A DNA stretch of 64,000 nt, from assembly GCA_048595745.1 (NCBI GenBank), contig CP184361.1. One strand, 5' to 3'. The DNA is from Aquipseudomonas alcaligenes_A. Lineage in GTDB: Bacteria; Pseudomonadota; Gammaproteobacteria; Pseudomonadales; Pseudomonadaceae. Under the pieces are notes generated by a model, which was given only the letters and a program-made list of their open reading frames with translations, did no database searches and was not told the origin of the DNA. Each line of letters starts with the position of its first letter. The first letter of the stretch is position 1. Shown piece after piece: positions 19,141 to 27,355 of the stretch. Position numbers and translations under genes: made by a program.

Positions 19141-19893
19141 TCAGGGCTGGCGGTGGGAGTCGCGGTACTGGCTGGGGGAGAGGCCGGTGAGGGCCTTGAA
19201 CTGCCGGCTGAAGGCGCTGTGGTCGGTGTAGCCGCAGCGCAGGGCGATCTCGGTGATCGGCAGCTCGCCGAGCAGCAGCTGCGAGGCCGCGCCCAGGCGC
19301 GCCTTGTGGATCATCTGCCGCGGGGTGAGCTGGAAGATGCGCTTGCAGTGGCGTTCCAGCTGCGCCACCGAAAGGCCGGCGATGGCGGTCAGCTCGGCCA
19401 GGCTGATCGGCTGGGCGTAGTGCTGGCGGATGTGCTCGTCCACCGCTGCCAGCTTCTGGTAGGCCGGGTGCGCCGCCTGGGCCGCCGGCAGGTCGCAGGA
19501 GATGCCGGCCATGCCGATGACCTGTCCGGAGAGATTGCGCAGCGCCAGCTTGTGGGTCAGGCACCAGCCGGGCTGGCGGCCAGGGTAGAGGTGCAGCTCC
19601 AGCTGGTCGGCGAGTAGGCTGCCAGCCTCTAGCACCTCTTTATCCTGGGCGGTGTAGAGCGGGCCGAAGCGCGAGGGGAACACTTCCTCGGCGGTGCGCC
19701 CGAGCAGCTCGCCCTTGTCGCGGTAGCCGCAGCGGGTGGCCAGGGTCTGGTTGACCAGCACGTAGCGCGCCTGCGCGTCCTTGACGAAGAACACCACGCC
19801 GGGCATGGCATCCAGCAGCGGGGCAACGGCGCTCAGGCTGGCGAGCAGGCTGGGCAGGTCGGCGGGAGCGGTGGACGGCAGCAGGTCGAGCAT
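19141..19893 (-). CDS. lhpR: AraC-family regulator with N-terminal PAS domain
   Basis: This 250-aa protein has a PAS domain at residues about 25-130 (GVVFFVKDAQARYVLVNQTLA, with TAEEVFPSRF) and a C-terminal AraC double HTH (about 155-248, with ITEIALRCGYTDHSAFSRQFKALTG). In PAO1 an AraC protein, LhpR (PA1261), lies at the same place beside the ABC operon and activates hydroxyproline genes, so it is the likely counterpart; the symbol is tentative. The start at 19893 gives a natural N-terminus; an in-frame ATG at 19923 is the alternative and neither has a good ribosome binding site. The ligand could be a hydroxyproline isomer, which I infer from context only. Confidence 0.72.
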   Translation of the reverse strand: MLDLLPSTAPADLPSLLASLSAVAPLLDAMPGVVFFVKDAQARYVLVNQTLATRCGYRDKGELLGRTAEEVFPSRFGPLYTAQDKEVLEAGSLLADQLELHLYPGRQPGWCLTHKLALRNLSGQVIGMAGISCDLPAAQAAHPAYQKLAAVDEHIRQHYAQPISLAELTAIAGLSVAQLERHCKRIFQLTPRQMIHKARLGAASQLLLGELPITEIALRCGYTDHSAFSRQFKALTGLSPSQYRDSHRQP

Positions 19894-19982
19894 GGGACGG
19901 TCACTGGCCTTCGGGGCGCCCATTCTGCGCAGCGAGGTTCGGCGGGGACAAGTGGCCCGCCGGGTGGCGGGCCACTCATGGG

Positions 19983-22154
19983 TTACTGCAGGCGTACGCT
20001 GTAGTCCTCCACTTCGCCGTAGTTGAAGCTGCCGCAGGGGACGGGCGCGGCGTTGTAGCGCATGGCGATGCGCAGGCGCGTTTTGCCCGCCGGGGCGTTG
20101 GCCGGCACGTTGAGATTGCCGCTGGCCACCGTGCTGAGGGCGCGGCCGGAGCTGTACACCTCTTCGCCGGCGTCGAGGAAGTCGCCGTCCTTGTTCAGGT
20201 CGATCCAGGCCTTCCAGTACTCGGGGTAGGCGCGCCCGGAAAACTGCGGGGTCAGGCGCAGGCTGTTGGCGCCACGTTGCAGGTCGATCACCTGGGCGGT
20301 GAAGTCGCTGTAGGTGCTGGCACCGGAGCTGCGGCTGAAGGTGCCGACCTGCACCTGGCCGATCCACTCGGCATTGGCGTTGCCGCTGGCGGCGCTGCAG
20401 TAGCTGGGCTGTGGCGTACCCTCGCCGATCACCAGGAAGCTGGCGCTGACCGCGCCCCAGCTGCCGCCAGCGTCGCGGGCGCGCACATAGAGCAGGTGCT
20501 TGCCGGTGGCCAGACCGGTGGTGTCGACGTTGCCGGTGAGGCTTTCGCTCTTGGCGTTGAAGGCGCCGTCCTGCGGTAGCAGGGCGATCGGCGTGGCGCC
20601 GGCCTCCCAGGGCGCCTTGTCGAGGTAGTACTCGGCAGCGGCGATGTTCTGCGTGGCCTCGGTACCGTTGGCAGTGCTGAAGCGCAGGTCACTGGCCGTG
20701 GCGCTGAGTGTTACCGGCGTGCCGGCCGGCACGCCATCGGTGGCGGCGCCGCCGCTCAGGGTGACGCTGGCCACGTCCGGCCCGGCCGGCGTGAGGTATG
20801 GGGTGCGCACCACCTTGGCGGCATAGATCAGCGCCGGCAGGTTCTTTGGCTTCACGGTGTTCTGGTACACGGCGCAGGTCTGGAAGAACTGCGTGCCCAG
20901 CTCGAAGGTGTAGGCGGCCACGCCCAGTTCGCCGTAGCTGATGCCGTCGCTGGTGCCGTCGGTGGGGTAGAGGCCGACCGACTGCTGCGGGGTATAGCCG
21001 TTGAAGAAGGCGAACTTGCGCCCCAGGGTCTGCAGTGCGGTGCCGTTGGGCGCGGCCTGGCTGGTGTCGCCCCAGGGCCAGAGCACCAGCTCGCTGTAGC
21101 TGTGGATGTCCAGGTGGATGCCGCTGGTGCTGCTCGGCGCGGCATCGTTGCGGTTGGGGCCGCGGCGGTCCGGCCACAGGCTGCGCGCATAGGCCTCCAG
21201 CGTCTGCACCTCCGGCTCGGAGCCGGCGCTGGGGCCGCGGTAGGTGTCGTTGCACTGATCGCCGCTGGAGCCCTGGCCGTTGGTGCTGTTCCAGCCGAAG
21301 CTGAAGTTGCGGTTGAGGTCGGCGCCGCGGCTGTTGCTGTTCGGCCCACAGTAGTTCTGGTTGGTGTTCTTGCGCCAGGACAGCCCGGTCTCGGCCTTCT
21401 TACGACCGTCCGGGTTGGTGTGCAGCATCAGGTGCACTTCGTGGTGGTCGAGAATCCAGGTGGCGTCCGCGTCCACGCCGTAGCCATCGACCAGCCAGCG
21501 GGCGAAGGCCAGCACCAGTGGCGCGGTGGTGTACTCGCGGGCGTGGATGGCGCTGTTGATCAGCAGCTTGGGCTTGTCGCCGGGCTTGTCCTTGTTGGTC
21601 AGCTTGAGTACGCCGATGTCATAGCCGCCAAGGCCCTGGGTCTTTTCCCAGGACTGGCCGACGTTGAGCCATTCGGCCAGCTGCGGGCGTTGGCTGGCCA
21701 TGCCGGCGGCGGCCGCGTAGGTCTCCTCCACCGTCTCGTAGCAGGCATAGCCGGGAATACTGGCGATGCTCACGTCGCTGGCCGCGCTGCTGCTCAGGCT
21801 ACGCTGCTGCAGGCGTTGCTGGATCTTGCCGAGGATCTGGTTGCGCTTGGCGATGAAGTCGTCGGCCACCGCGAAGGTGAAGCCGAACACGGCCAGCTTC
21901 TGCTGTTCTTCCTCGGTCAGCTCCATGATCAGGTAGCCCTGCTCGTAGTGCGATTCGAGCAACTGGCCGTGGAAGCTGATGGCCGCCTTGCGGGCGATCT
22001 TTAGGTTGGGGAAGAAGGCCTTGTACACCTGGTTGTTGGCTTTCTCCTGCTCCAGCAGGAGGAAGTCGTCCTGGGCCTGGATCTCGTTGTTGGCCTGGGC
22101 CGCCTGCAGCACGCAGAGGGTGGCAAGGGCGAGGGTTAACTTCCGCTTTATCAT
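19983..22154 (-). CDS. Secreted M14 zinc carboxypeptidase with C-terminal GEVED domain
   Basis: This 723-aa exported metallopeptidase has a signal peptide at residues 1-21 (MIKRKLTLALATLCVLQAAQ), a prodomain-like region to about 130, and an M14 catalytic domain to about 470. Zinc ligands are His204 and Glu207 in AIHAREYTTAP and His351 in DIHSYSEL; the catalytic Glu418 is in YTFELGTQFF and the substrate arginine is in NPDGRKK. A beta-rich region and a GEVED domain end the protein (NYGEVEDYSVRL). The ATG at 22154 has AGGAA upstream and starts the signal peptide. It trims C-terminal residues from peptides outside the cytoplasm. Its place inside the hydroxyproline block suggests scavenging of collagen-type peptides, but that is inference. 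Confidence 0.87.
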   Translation of the reverse strand: MIKRKLTLALATLCVLQAAQANNEIQAQDDFLLLEQEKANNQVYKAFFPNLKIARKAAISFHGQLLESHYEQGYLIMELTEEEQQKLAVFGFTFAVADDFIAKRNQILGKIQQRLQQRSLSSSAASDVSIASIPGYACYETVEETYAAAAGMASQRPQLAEWLNVGQSWEKTQGLGGYDIGVLKLTNKDKPGDKPKLLINSAIHAREYTTAPLVLAFARWLVDGYGVDADATWILDHHEVHLMLHTNPDGRKKAETGLSWRKNTNQNYCGPNSNSRGADLNRNFSFGWNSTNGQGSSGDQCNDTYRGPSAGSEPEVQTLEAYARSLWPDRRGPNRNDAAPSSTSGIHLDIHSYSELVLWPWGDTSQAAPNGTALQTLGRKFAFFNGYTPQQSVGLYPTDGTSDGISYGELGVAAYTFELGTQFFQTCAVYQNTVKPKNLPALIYAAKVVRTPYLTPAGPDVASVTLSGGAATDGVPAGTPVTLSATASDLRFSTANGTEATQNIAAAEYYLDKAPWEAGATPIALLPQDGAFNAKSESLTGNVDTTGLATGKHLLYVRARDAGGSWGAVSASFLVIGEGTPQPSYCSAASGNANAEWIGQVQVGTFSRSSGASTYSDFTAQVIDLQRGANSLRLTPQFSGRAYPEYWKAWIDLNKDGDFLDAGEEVYSSGRALSTVASGNLNVPANAPAGKTRLRIAMRYNAAPVPCGSFNYGEVEDYSVRLQ

Positions 22155-22440
22155 GCTTGAGTTCCTATCCATGTGTTGTTGTGTCGCCAGGCCCGATAAG
22201 GCAATGGCGGTTTCTGGCGCCCTCTTGTGGAAGGCGCCTCGACGTGCGGCAGTGGAAGCTCTGGCTGACGACTGCACAGGCGCTGGGAAATCCCTTCCTG
22301 GCCTTGGGGGTACAGGTGGCCGGTCTGACAACGAGAGTGCGAGAAAACCTAGAAGCCCTTCCGAGGGCTGTCAATTTCTCGCAGGATGACGGTGTTTTTT
22401 CTGTAGATCGCTGCAGATACTAATGACATGGTGGCAATTT

Positions 22441-22881
22441 ATGCGTTGCACGAAGTCGTTCGCTTTACTCCTGCCCTTGCTCCTGGCTCTGGGCTGCAGT
22501 GCCGGGGCGACCGTTGAGGACCCGCTGGCCGCGGAATGGGCGCAACTGCGCCAGCAGCGCGGGCATTTCGACGGCAGCCCCTGGCGCCAGGATCTGGATG
22601 CCTGGCAGGGGCGCAAGCACCAGCTAATGCAGGACCTGGCCGAGCGGCTGTTGCAGGAGCGCCCCGATGGCGCCGGCGTGCGCAGGCTGATGGGTGAGCC
22701 GGATCGCCAGGTGGCGCCTGGCACCGCCGAGCATGCCGACTGGCTGCGCCGCACCGAATGGCGCGGCGCGCCGGCCGGCGCGCTGTGGAGCTATCACTGG
22801 CGTGGCGAGCACGACCAGCTATTGGTGGCCCTCGCCGGCGAGCGGGTGGTGGCGGTGGGCTGGCTCTACGCCTGGGAGTGA
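22441..22881 (+). CDS. Putative lipoprotein of unknown function
   Basis: This 146-aa protein has a type II signal peptide: a hydrophobic stretch ending in LALGC, with Cys19 as the lipidation site. The mature part is charged and holds RRLMGEPDRQVAPGT and a C-terminal Trp-rich strand, LLVALAGERVVAVGWLYAWE. It resembles small SmpA/BamE-like or DUF-type lipoproteins only in length and layout; I do not recognise a family. The ATG at 22441 is used because the signal peptide begins there; one at 22423 is in frame. The gene overlaps the end of the convergent lhpE-like gene by 16 bases. Confidence 0.65.
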   Translation: MRCTKSFALLLPLLLALGCSAGATVEDPLAAEWAQLRQQRGHFDGSPWRQDLDAWQGRKHQLMQDLAERLLQERPDGAGVRRLMGEPDRQVAPGTAEHADWLRRTEWRGAPAGALWSYHWRGEHDQLLVALAGERVVAVGWLYAWE

Positions 22882-24122
22882 GGTTCGTCGCCGAGCTGCA
22901 GCAGGGTGTCGATGCGCGCCGGGCTGAAGGGCGGGCGCGGCGCTGGCGGCTGCCAGCCGAACAGCACCTGGGCGGCGGCACCGCACACGCGGCCCTGGCA
23001 GGCGCCCATGCCGCAGCGGCTGGCCAGCTTGGCCTGGCTCCAGCCCTGGTGATCGGTTACGGCCGATAGCGGCACGTCCTCGCAGCGGCAGATCAGGGTG
23101 TCCGGCCGGGCCAGTCGCTTCACCGCGTCGCCGAGGGCGAAGGCGCCATTCAGCGCGCGGGCGAAGCCGTGCCAGCGCGCCTGCTGCGACCACAGGCGCT
23201 GCGCCGCTTCGCGCTCGCCGACCGCCGCATGACCGGCGATGGCGCCTTCCACCAATGCCTTCTCGCTGCCGCCGAAGCCGGTGCTCTCGCCGGCGGCGTA
23301 GACCCCGGCCAGGCTGGTGGCCTGCCAGGCGTCGACGGCGATGGCGCTGTTGTCTATATGGCAGCCCAGCGCCTGGCCCAGCTGCAGATTGGGCACCAGG
23401 CCGAAGCCGCAGGCCAGGCGCTCGCAGGCGATTTCGCGCAGCTGCCCGCCGATGTTCAGGCGCAGCGCTTCCAGGCGCCCGTCGCCGAGGGCTTCGACCA
23501 CATGGCTGCTGGCCCGGTAACCGCGATGGAACAGGCCGAATGATTGCAGCAGCTTGTGCGGCCAGCGCGGCAGCTGCGCGGCGAAGCCGGCCACGGCGGA
23601 CCACGGTGCCTGTTCCAGGATATTCAGCACCCGGGCGCCGTTGTCCCGCGCGGTGGCGGCGCTGGCCAGCAGCAGCGGGCCGCTGCCGGCGATGACGATG
23701 CGTTCGCCGGCCACCGGCAGGCCGCCCTTGATCAGCGCCTGCAGGCCACCGGCGCCGGTGACGCCCGGCAGGGTCCAGCCGGGGAAGGGCAGCAGCAGCT
23801 CGCGCGCGCCGGTGCACAGGATCAGTTTTTCGTACTCGATCACCCGGCCCTGCTCGGGGTCTTCCACCAGCAGCGCCTGGGGCCCGGCCAGGGCCACCAC
23901 GCGGCTGGCCGGCAGCAGCTGGATACTGGCTTGCGCCTCCAGGCGCCTTCGATGTTCGCGGGCCAGCTTTGGGATGTGCGCCTGCGGGCCGGCGCGCCAG
24001 ATCTGCCCGCCGGCGGCGGGGTTGTCATCGAGCACGGCGATGCGCGCGCCGCTCGGCGCGGCGGCCAGGGCCGCGGCCATGCCGGCGGGGCCGGCGCCGA
24101 CGATGAGGATGTCCACCTTCAT
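22866..24122 (-). CDS. lhpE: D-hydroxyproline dehydrogenase, alpha (pyridine nucleotide-disulfide-type FAD) subunit
   Basis: This 418-aa flavoprotein resembles HcnB and octopine/nopaline oxidase large subunits. It has an N-terminal FAD motif DILIVGAGPAGMAAALAA, a second nucleotide-binding motif IVIAGSGPLLLASAAT and the ATG-type CTGARELLLPFPGW. A C-terminal cysteine cluster (CRCEDV and CGMGACQGRVC) probably binds an Fe-S centre. With the two genes upstream it forms a three-gene set for a heteromeric membrane-linked dehydrogenase that oxidises cis-4-hydroxy-D-proline. Start and preceding stop overlap (ATGA), which indicates translational coupling. Subunit letters vary between publications. Confidence 0.82.
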   Translation of the reverse strand: MKVDILIVGAGPAGMAAALAAAPSGARIAVLDDNPAAGGQIWRAGPQAHIPKLAREHRRRLEAQASIQLLPASRVVALAGPQALLVEDPEQGRVIEYEKLILCTGARELLLPFPGWTLPGVTGAGGLQALIKGGLPVAGERIVIAGSGPLLLASAATARDNGARVLNILEQAPWSAVAGFAAQLPRWPHKLLQSFGLFHRGYRASSHVVEALGDGRLEALRLNIGGQLREIACERLACGFGLVPNLQLGQALGCHIDNSAIAVDAWQATSLAGVYAAGESTGFGGSEKALVEGAIAGHAAVGEREAAQRLWSQQARWHGFARALNGAFALGDAVKRLARPDTLICRCEDVPLSAVTDHQGWSQAKLASRCGMGACQGRVCGAAAQVLFGWQPPAPRPPFSPARIDTLLQLGDEPHSQA

Positions 24123-24355
24123 GGCTGGCTCTCCACGCGCATGCCGTCGCGGCACAGGGTCTGGCAGGCCAGGCGGCGCTGGCCGTCGATGGTCACCCGG
24201 CATTCCTGGCACACGCCCATGCCGCACACCGGCGCGCGGCGCTGGCCGCTGACCGAGGTTCGGCTGCTGCCGTCGCCGCCGAGTGCCAGCGCGGCGGCCA
24301 CCGTGGTGCCCTCGGCCACGCGCAGCGGGTGGCCGTCGAGAATCAGTTCAGGCAT
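24119..24355 (-). CDS. lhpF: D-hydroxyproline dehydrogenase, small [2Fe-2S] subunit
   Basis: This 78-aa HcnA-like protein has the cysteine pattern CGMGVCQECRVTI followed by LACQT, the [2Fe-2S] binding set of this family. It should pass electrons between the flavin subunits and the respiratory chain. I use the ATG at 24355; a GTG two codons earlier is possible. It overlaps both neighbours (eight bases upstream, four downstream), so the three subunits are translationally coupled. Confidence 0.8.
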   Translation of the reverse strand: MPELILDGHPLRVAEGTTVAAALALGGDGSSRTSVSGQRRAPVCGMGVCQECRVTIDGQRRLACQTLCRDGMRVESQP

Positions 24356-25448
24356 GCGCACGGACTCCGGGGAAGCGTTGTGGCAGGTAGGGCTCGGGCG
24401 CCAGCGGCGCGGTTTCGCCGTACAGCTGGGCGATGAGCAGGTCGGCGCTGCCCGGCGCGGTGGTGACGCCCAGGCCCTCGTGGCCGACCGCCAGCCAGAG
24501 GCCGCAGCGCTGCGGGTGCTCGCCGAGCAGCGGCAGGCCGTCCGGGCTGGCGGCGCGGAAGCCGGTCCAGGCGCGGATGCCGTTGAGCCTGGCCAGGCCG
24601 GGCATGTAGTGCACGGCGCGGCGCAGCATCTTGGCCAGCATCCAGGGCTCGACCTCGGGGTCGAGGGTGCCGAACTGGCGCGAGGCGCCGATGAACAGCT
24701 GGCCGGTCGGCCTGGGCTGGATATTGGCGGCGGTCGAGGGGCCCGTGGCGTTGTGCGCGCTGGTGACGTAGCCCAGCTCCACCAGGGTATGGCTGATGCG
24801 CCCCGGGTAGCGGTCGGTGATCAGCAGGTGGCCCTTCTTCGGCTCCACCGGCAGCTCCGGACAGAGTTCGGTGACGTGGGTGCCGCCGGCCAGGATCACC
24901 GCCTGGGCGCCCAGCCAGCTGCCGTCCTGCAGGCGCACGCGGGCGCCGTCGATCTCGACCACCTGTGCCCGGCGCTGCTCGATCAGCGGGTGGTCGAGCA
25001 GCCAGCGCGCGGCATTGGGGGCGTAGAGGATGCCGTCGCCGCCGACCCGCAGGCCGCCGTGCAGGCCGTCGCGCAGCTCCGGCTCGGCGGCGCGCAGGGC
25101 GCCGGCGCCGAGCAGCTCGCAGTCCAGGCCGTGCTCGCGCAGCACCTGGTACTTGGCCTCGGCCACCGCCATCTCCTCGGCATTGGCGGCCAGCCACAGG
25201 GTGCCGTTCTGCCGGTAGGCGCAGTCGTCCGGCATCTCCCGCGCCCAGTCGCGCCAGCGCTGCACGGAGTACTGGCTGAGCGCGAGTTCCGCCGGGTTGT
25301 CGTCCAGTACGATCAGGTGGCCCATGCCGGCGGCGGTGGCGGCGCGCAGGCCGGCATCCAGCACCAGCACGCGCTGGCCGCGCTTGGCCAGTTCGCGGGC
25401 ACAGGCGGCGCCGACGATGCCGCCACCGATGACGATCACGTCGCTCAC
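24348..25448 (-). CDS. lhpB: D-hydroxyproline dehydrogenase, beta (DAAO-type FAD) subunit
   Basis: This 366-aa FAD-dependent oxidoreductase of the D-amino acid dehydrogenase / glycine oxidase family begins SDVIVIGGGIVGAACAREL after its start codon, a Rossmann FAD motif. The C-terminal flavin contact RAWTGFRAASPDGLPLLGE is also present. It is the subunit expected to oxidise cis-4-hydroxy-D-proline to pyrroline-4-hydroxy-2-carboxylate. The start is a GTG at 25448 overlapping the epimerase stop (GTGA), so the upstream gene feeds both substrate and translation. The reading frame continues far upstream, but that part is a shadow of the epimerase gene. Confidence 0.83.
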   Translation of the reverse strand: MSDVIVIGGGIVGAACARELAKRGQRVLVLDAGLRAATAAGMGHLIVLDDNPAELALSQYSVQRWRDWAREMPDDCAYRQNGTLWLAANAEEMAVAEAKYQVLREHGLDCELLGAGALRAAEPELRDGLHGGLRVGGDGILYAPNAARWLLDHPLIEQRRAQVVEIDGARVRLQDGSWLGAQAVILAGGTHVTELCPELPVEPKKGHLLITDRYPGRISHTLVELGYVTSAHNATGPSTAANIQPRPTGQLFIGASRQFGTLDPEVEPWMLAKMLRRAVHYMPGLARLNGIRAWTGFRAASPDGLPLLGEHPQRCGLWLAVGHEGLGVTTAPGSADLLIAQLYGETAPLAPEPYLPQRFPGVRAHA

Positions 25449-26521
25449 AGGCGAATGCCCCAGGCGAAGGGGTCGTCCGCCTCGATCAGCAGGGTGGCCT
25501 CGGCGCTGAGGTGTGCGCGGCCACGGATGGTGGGGATGATGCGGCCGCCTTCGGCGTGCTCGTAGTGGGTCTCGAATTGGCTGCCGATCACGCTGGCCTG
25601 GCGCCACAGCTGGCCTGGCTGCAGCTTGCCGTCGGCGGCCAGGCAGGCCAGCTTGGCGCTGGTGCCGGTGCCGCAGGGCGAGCGGTCGTAGGCCTTGCCG
25701 GGGCAGAGCACGAAGTTGCGGCTGTCGGCTCGCAGCGAAGCTGCTGCGCTCGATGGGGCGTCGTTAAGAGCAGGCTCAGAATGCTCATTTACCGCCCGTA
25801 AACTGCGCTTCTTCGCCTGTTCTTGCCTAGCCCCCTCTTCGCTCGCGACGCTTCGCTGCGAGCCTTCCGGCAGTTCAGGGTCGGCGAACAGCTCGATATG
25901 ATCGATCAGGCCGCCGTCCTCGCCGCGCAGGCCCTGGTCTTCGAGGGCCTGCTGTACGGCCACCGAGTAGGCGGTGAGCGCTTCGAGGTTATCGCCGGCC
26001 ACACGCAGGCCGTGTTCGCTGATCAGGAAGAACCAGTTGCCGCCCCAGGCGATATCGCCGACCACCCGGCCATGCCCCGGCACCTCGACTGCGACCGCCT
26101 GGCGGTAGCGGTATGCCGGCACGTTGCGCACGCTCACCGAGCGGTCGTCGTGCAGGGTCGCTTCGACGGTGCCGACCGGCGTCTCGATCTTGTGTACGCC
26201 CGGGCCGATGCGCCCCAGGTGAGCCAGCGAGACCACCAGGCCAATGGTGCCGTGGCCGCACATGCCGAGGTAGCCGCTGTTGTTGAAGAAGATCACGCCG
26301 GCACAGGCGGCGGGGTCGACCGGCTCACAGAGCAGGGCGCCGACCAGCACGTCGCTGCCGCGCGGCTCCAGCACCGTGGCGGCGCGCCAGGCGTCGAAGC
26401 GCTCGGCGAGCAGCTGGCGGCGCTCGGCCATGCTGCCGCGGCCGAGGTCGGGAAAGCCGTCGATAACCAGGCGGGTCGGTTCGCCGCCGGTGTGCGAGTC
26501 GAGTACACGGATGCGTTGCAT
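25445..26521 (-). CDS. lhpA: 4-hydroxyproline 2-epimerase carrying a 46-residue in-frame insertion
   Basis: This proline racemase-fold enzyme converts trans-4-hydroxy-L-proline to cis-4-hydroxy-D-proline. Both catalytic cysteines are present: Cys88 in GMCGHGT and Cys283 in DRSPCGTGTSAK. The protein is 358 aa, against about 310 usual for the family. The excess is a 46-residue segment at 220-265, encoded precisely by an inverted-repeat element at 25727-25864. Without it the second cysteine falls at 237, close to Cys236 in the known Pseudomonas enzyme. The frame is kept and both sides are intact, so the gene may still work, but the insert lies 18 residues before the catalytic Cys. AGGGG precedes the ATG at 26521. 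Confidence 0.85.
   Translation of the reverse strand: MQRIRVLDSHTGGEPTRLVIDGFPDLGRGSMAERRQLLAERFDAWRAATVLEPRGSDVLVGALLCEPVDPAACAGVIFFNNSGYLGMCGHGTIGLVVSLAHLGRIGPGVHKIETPVGTVEATLHDDRSVSVRNVPAYRYRQAVAVEVPGHGRVVGDIAWGGNWFFLISEHGLRVAGDNLEALTAYSVAVQQALEDQGLRGEDGGLIDHIELFADPELPEGSQRSVASEEGARQEQAKKRSLRAVNEHSEPALNDAPSSAAASLRADSRNFVLCPGKAYDRSPCGTGTSAKLACLAADGKLQPGQLWRQASVIGSQFETHYEHAEGGRIIPTIRGRAHLSAEATLLIEADDPFAWGIRL
25727..25864. mobile_element. MITE-like element inserted in lhpA (copy 1, 138 bp)
   Basis: Perfect 15-bp terminal inverted repeats (GGCTCGCAGCGAAGC and its complement) bound 138 bp, exactly 46 codons. The core AATGCTCATTTAC next to CGTAAACTGCGCTTC is shared with the element at 39993-40147. 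No transposase is encoded. No clear target duplication was seen. It is read through in frame by the epimerase gene. Confidence 0.82.
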
Positions 26522-26633
26522 GGGTGGCCCCTGCCGATGAGTGGATACCGGCAAGGTTGCCGCCGCGCAGGCGTCGGCGGCTTGAGTCATTTAGCCTGCG
26601 CCGGTGACGAAATCGGCACAGCGCTACGGGCGC

Positions 26634-27305
26634 TCAGAGGCGGTTGGGCAGGTGCTCGTAGAGCGTCTGGCAGACCCCGCCGATGTGCTCCTCGATCAGC
26701 TGTGCGGCCCGCTCGGCATCGCCGGCGCGGCAGGCGGCGATGATCTCGCGGTGCTCGTGGTCGGCGCGCTCCTTGCCCTCGGACAGGCTCATCTGCATGC
26801 GCAGGTAGCGCTCCAGCTTGTCGTGGATCGAGCGGATCAGGCCGACCAGGAAGGGCCGCTGTGCCGGTTCGTAGAGGCAGGCGTGCAGCTGCCAGTTGAG
26901 CTCGGCCCAGCGGCCGACGTCCTCCTCGCCGAGGAAGGCCGCGCAGATGCGCTCGGCCTCGGCGAAGGTGGCTTCGCTCATGTTCGGCACCGCCAGACGG
27001 ATCGCCCGCGTTTCCAGCAGCACGCGCACCTCGAACATCTGCGCCAGTTCCGGTTCGGAGATGCGCGTGACCACCGCGCCCTTGTTGCGCTGGAACATCA
27101 CCAGGCCCTCGGCCTCCAGGCGCTTGAGCGCCTCGCGCACGGGGATCTTGCTGACGTTGAACAGCCCGGCGATGTCGTCCTGGCGGATCGGCTCGTCCTC
27201 GGCGAACTGCCCGGAGATGATCGCGTCGCGCAGGTGCTTGGCGATGACCTCGGAGGCCGAGGGAGCTATCCCCAGGTTGGGGGCATTGAAGCGAGGTAGA
27301 GGCAC
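26634..27305 (-). CDS. GntR-family regulator (FCD domain)
   Basis: This 223-aa transcription factor has an N-terminal winged HTH (residues about 15-80, with IRQDDIAGLFNVSKIPVREALKRLEAEGLV) and a C-terminal all-helical FCD ligand domain (about 85-215). It heads the lhpA-lhpB-lhpF-lhpE gene row and has its own operator copy at 27340-27355. The same operator is found before the ABC/AcnX operon and before lhpC. I infer that it is the local regulator, probably a repressor, of the whole hydroxyproline block. The ligand is not known; hydroxyproline or a pyrroline intermediate is plausible. Confidence 0.87.
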   Translation of the reverse strand: MPLPRFNAPNLGIAPSASEVIAKHLRDAIISGQFAEDEPIRQDDIAGLFNVSKIPVREALKRLEAEGLVMFQRNKGAVVTRISEPELAQMFEVRVLLETRAIRLAVPNMSEATFAEAERICAAFLGEEDVGRWAELNWQLHACLYEPAQRPFLVGLIRSIHDKLERYLRMQMSLSEGKERADHEHREIIAACRAGDAERAAQLIEEHIGGVCQTLYEHLPNRL

Positions 27306-27339
27306 GGCGCGTCACCGAGTCGAGTGGGTGATGGTGCGA

Positions 27340-27355
27340 ATATCATATACGAAAT
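27340..27355. promoter_or_regulatory. GntR operator copy C (gntR promoter)
   Basis: ATATCATATACGAAAT on the plus strand, 35 bases before the GntR ATG. Reverse-complemented it aligns with copies A and B around the central TATA step. Confidence 0.75.

Noticed and set aside
25720..25870. Target-site duplication around the MITE-like elements
   Set aside because: Flanking bases at neither copy gave a convincing direct repeat of two or more bases at both ends.
25445..26521. lhpA as a disrupted pseudogene
   Set aside because: The inserted element keeps the reading frame, adds no stop codon, and both catalytic cysteines and flanks are intact. Reduced activity remains possible.
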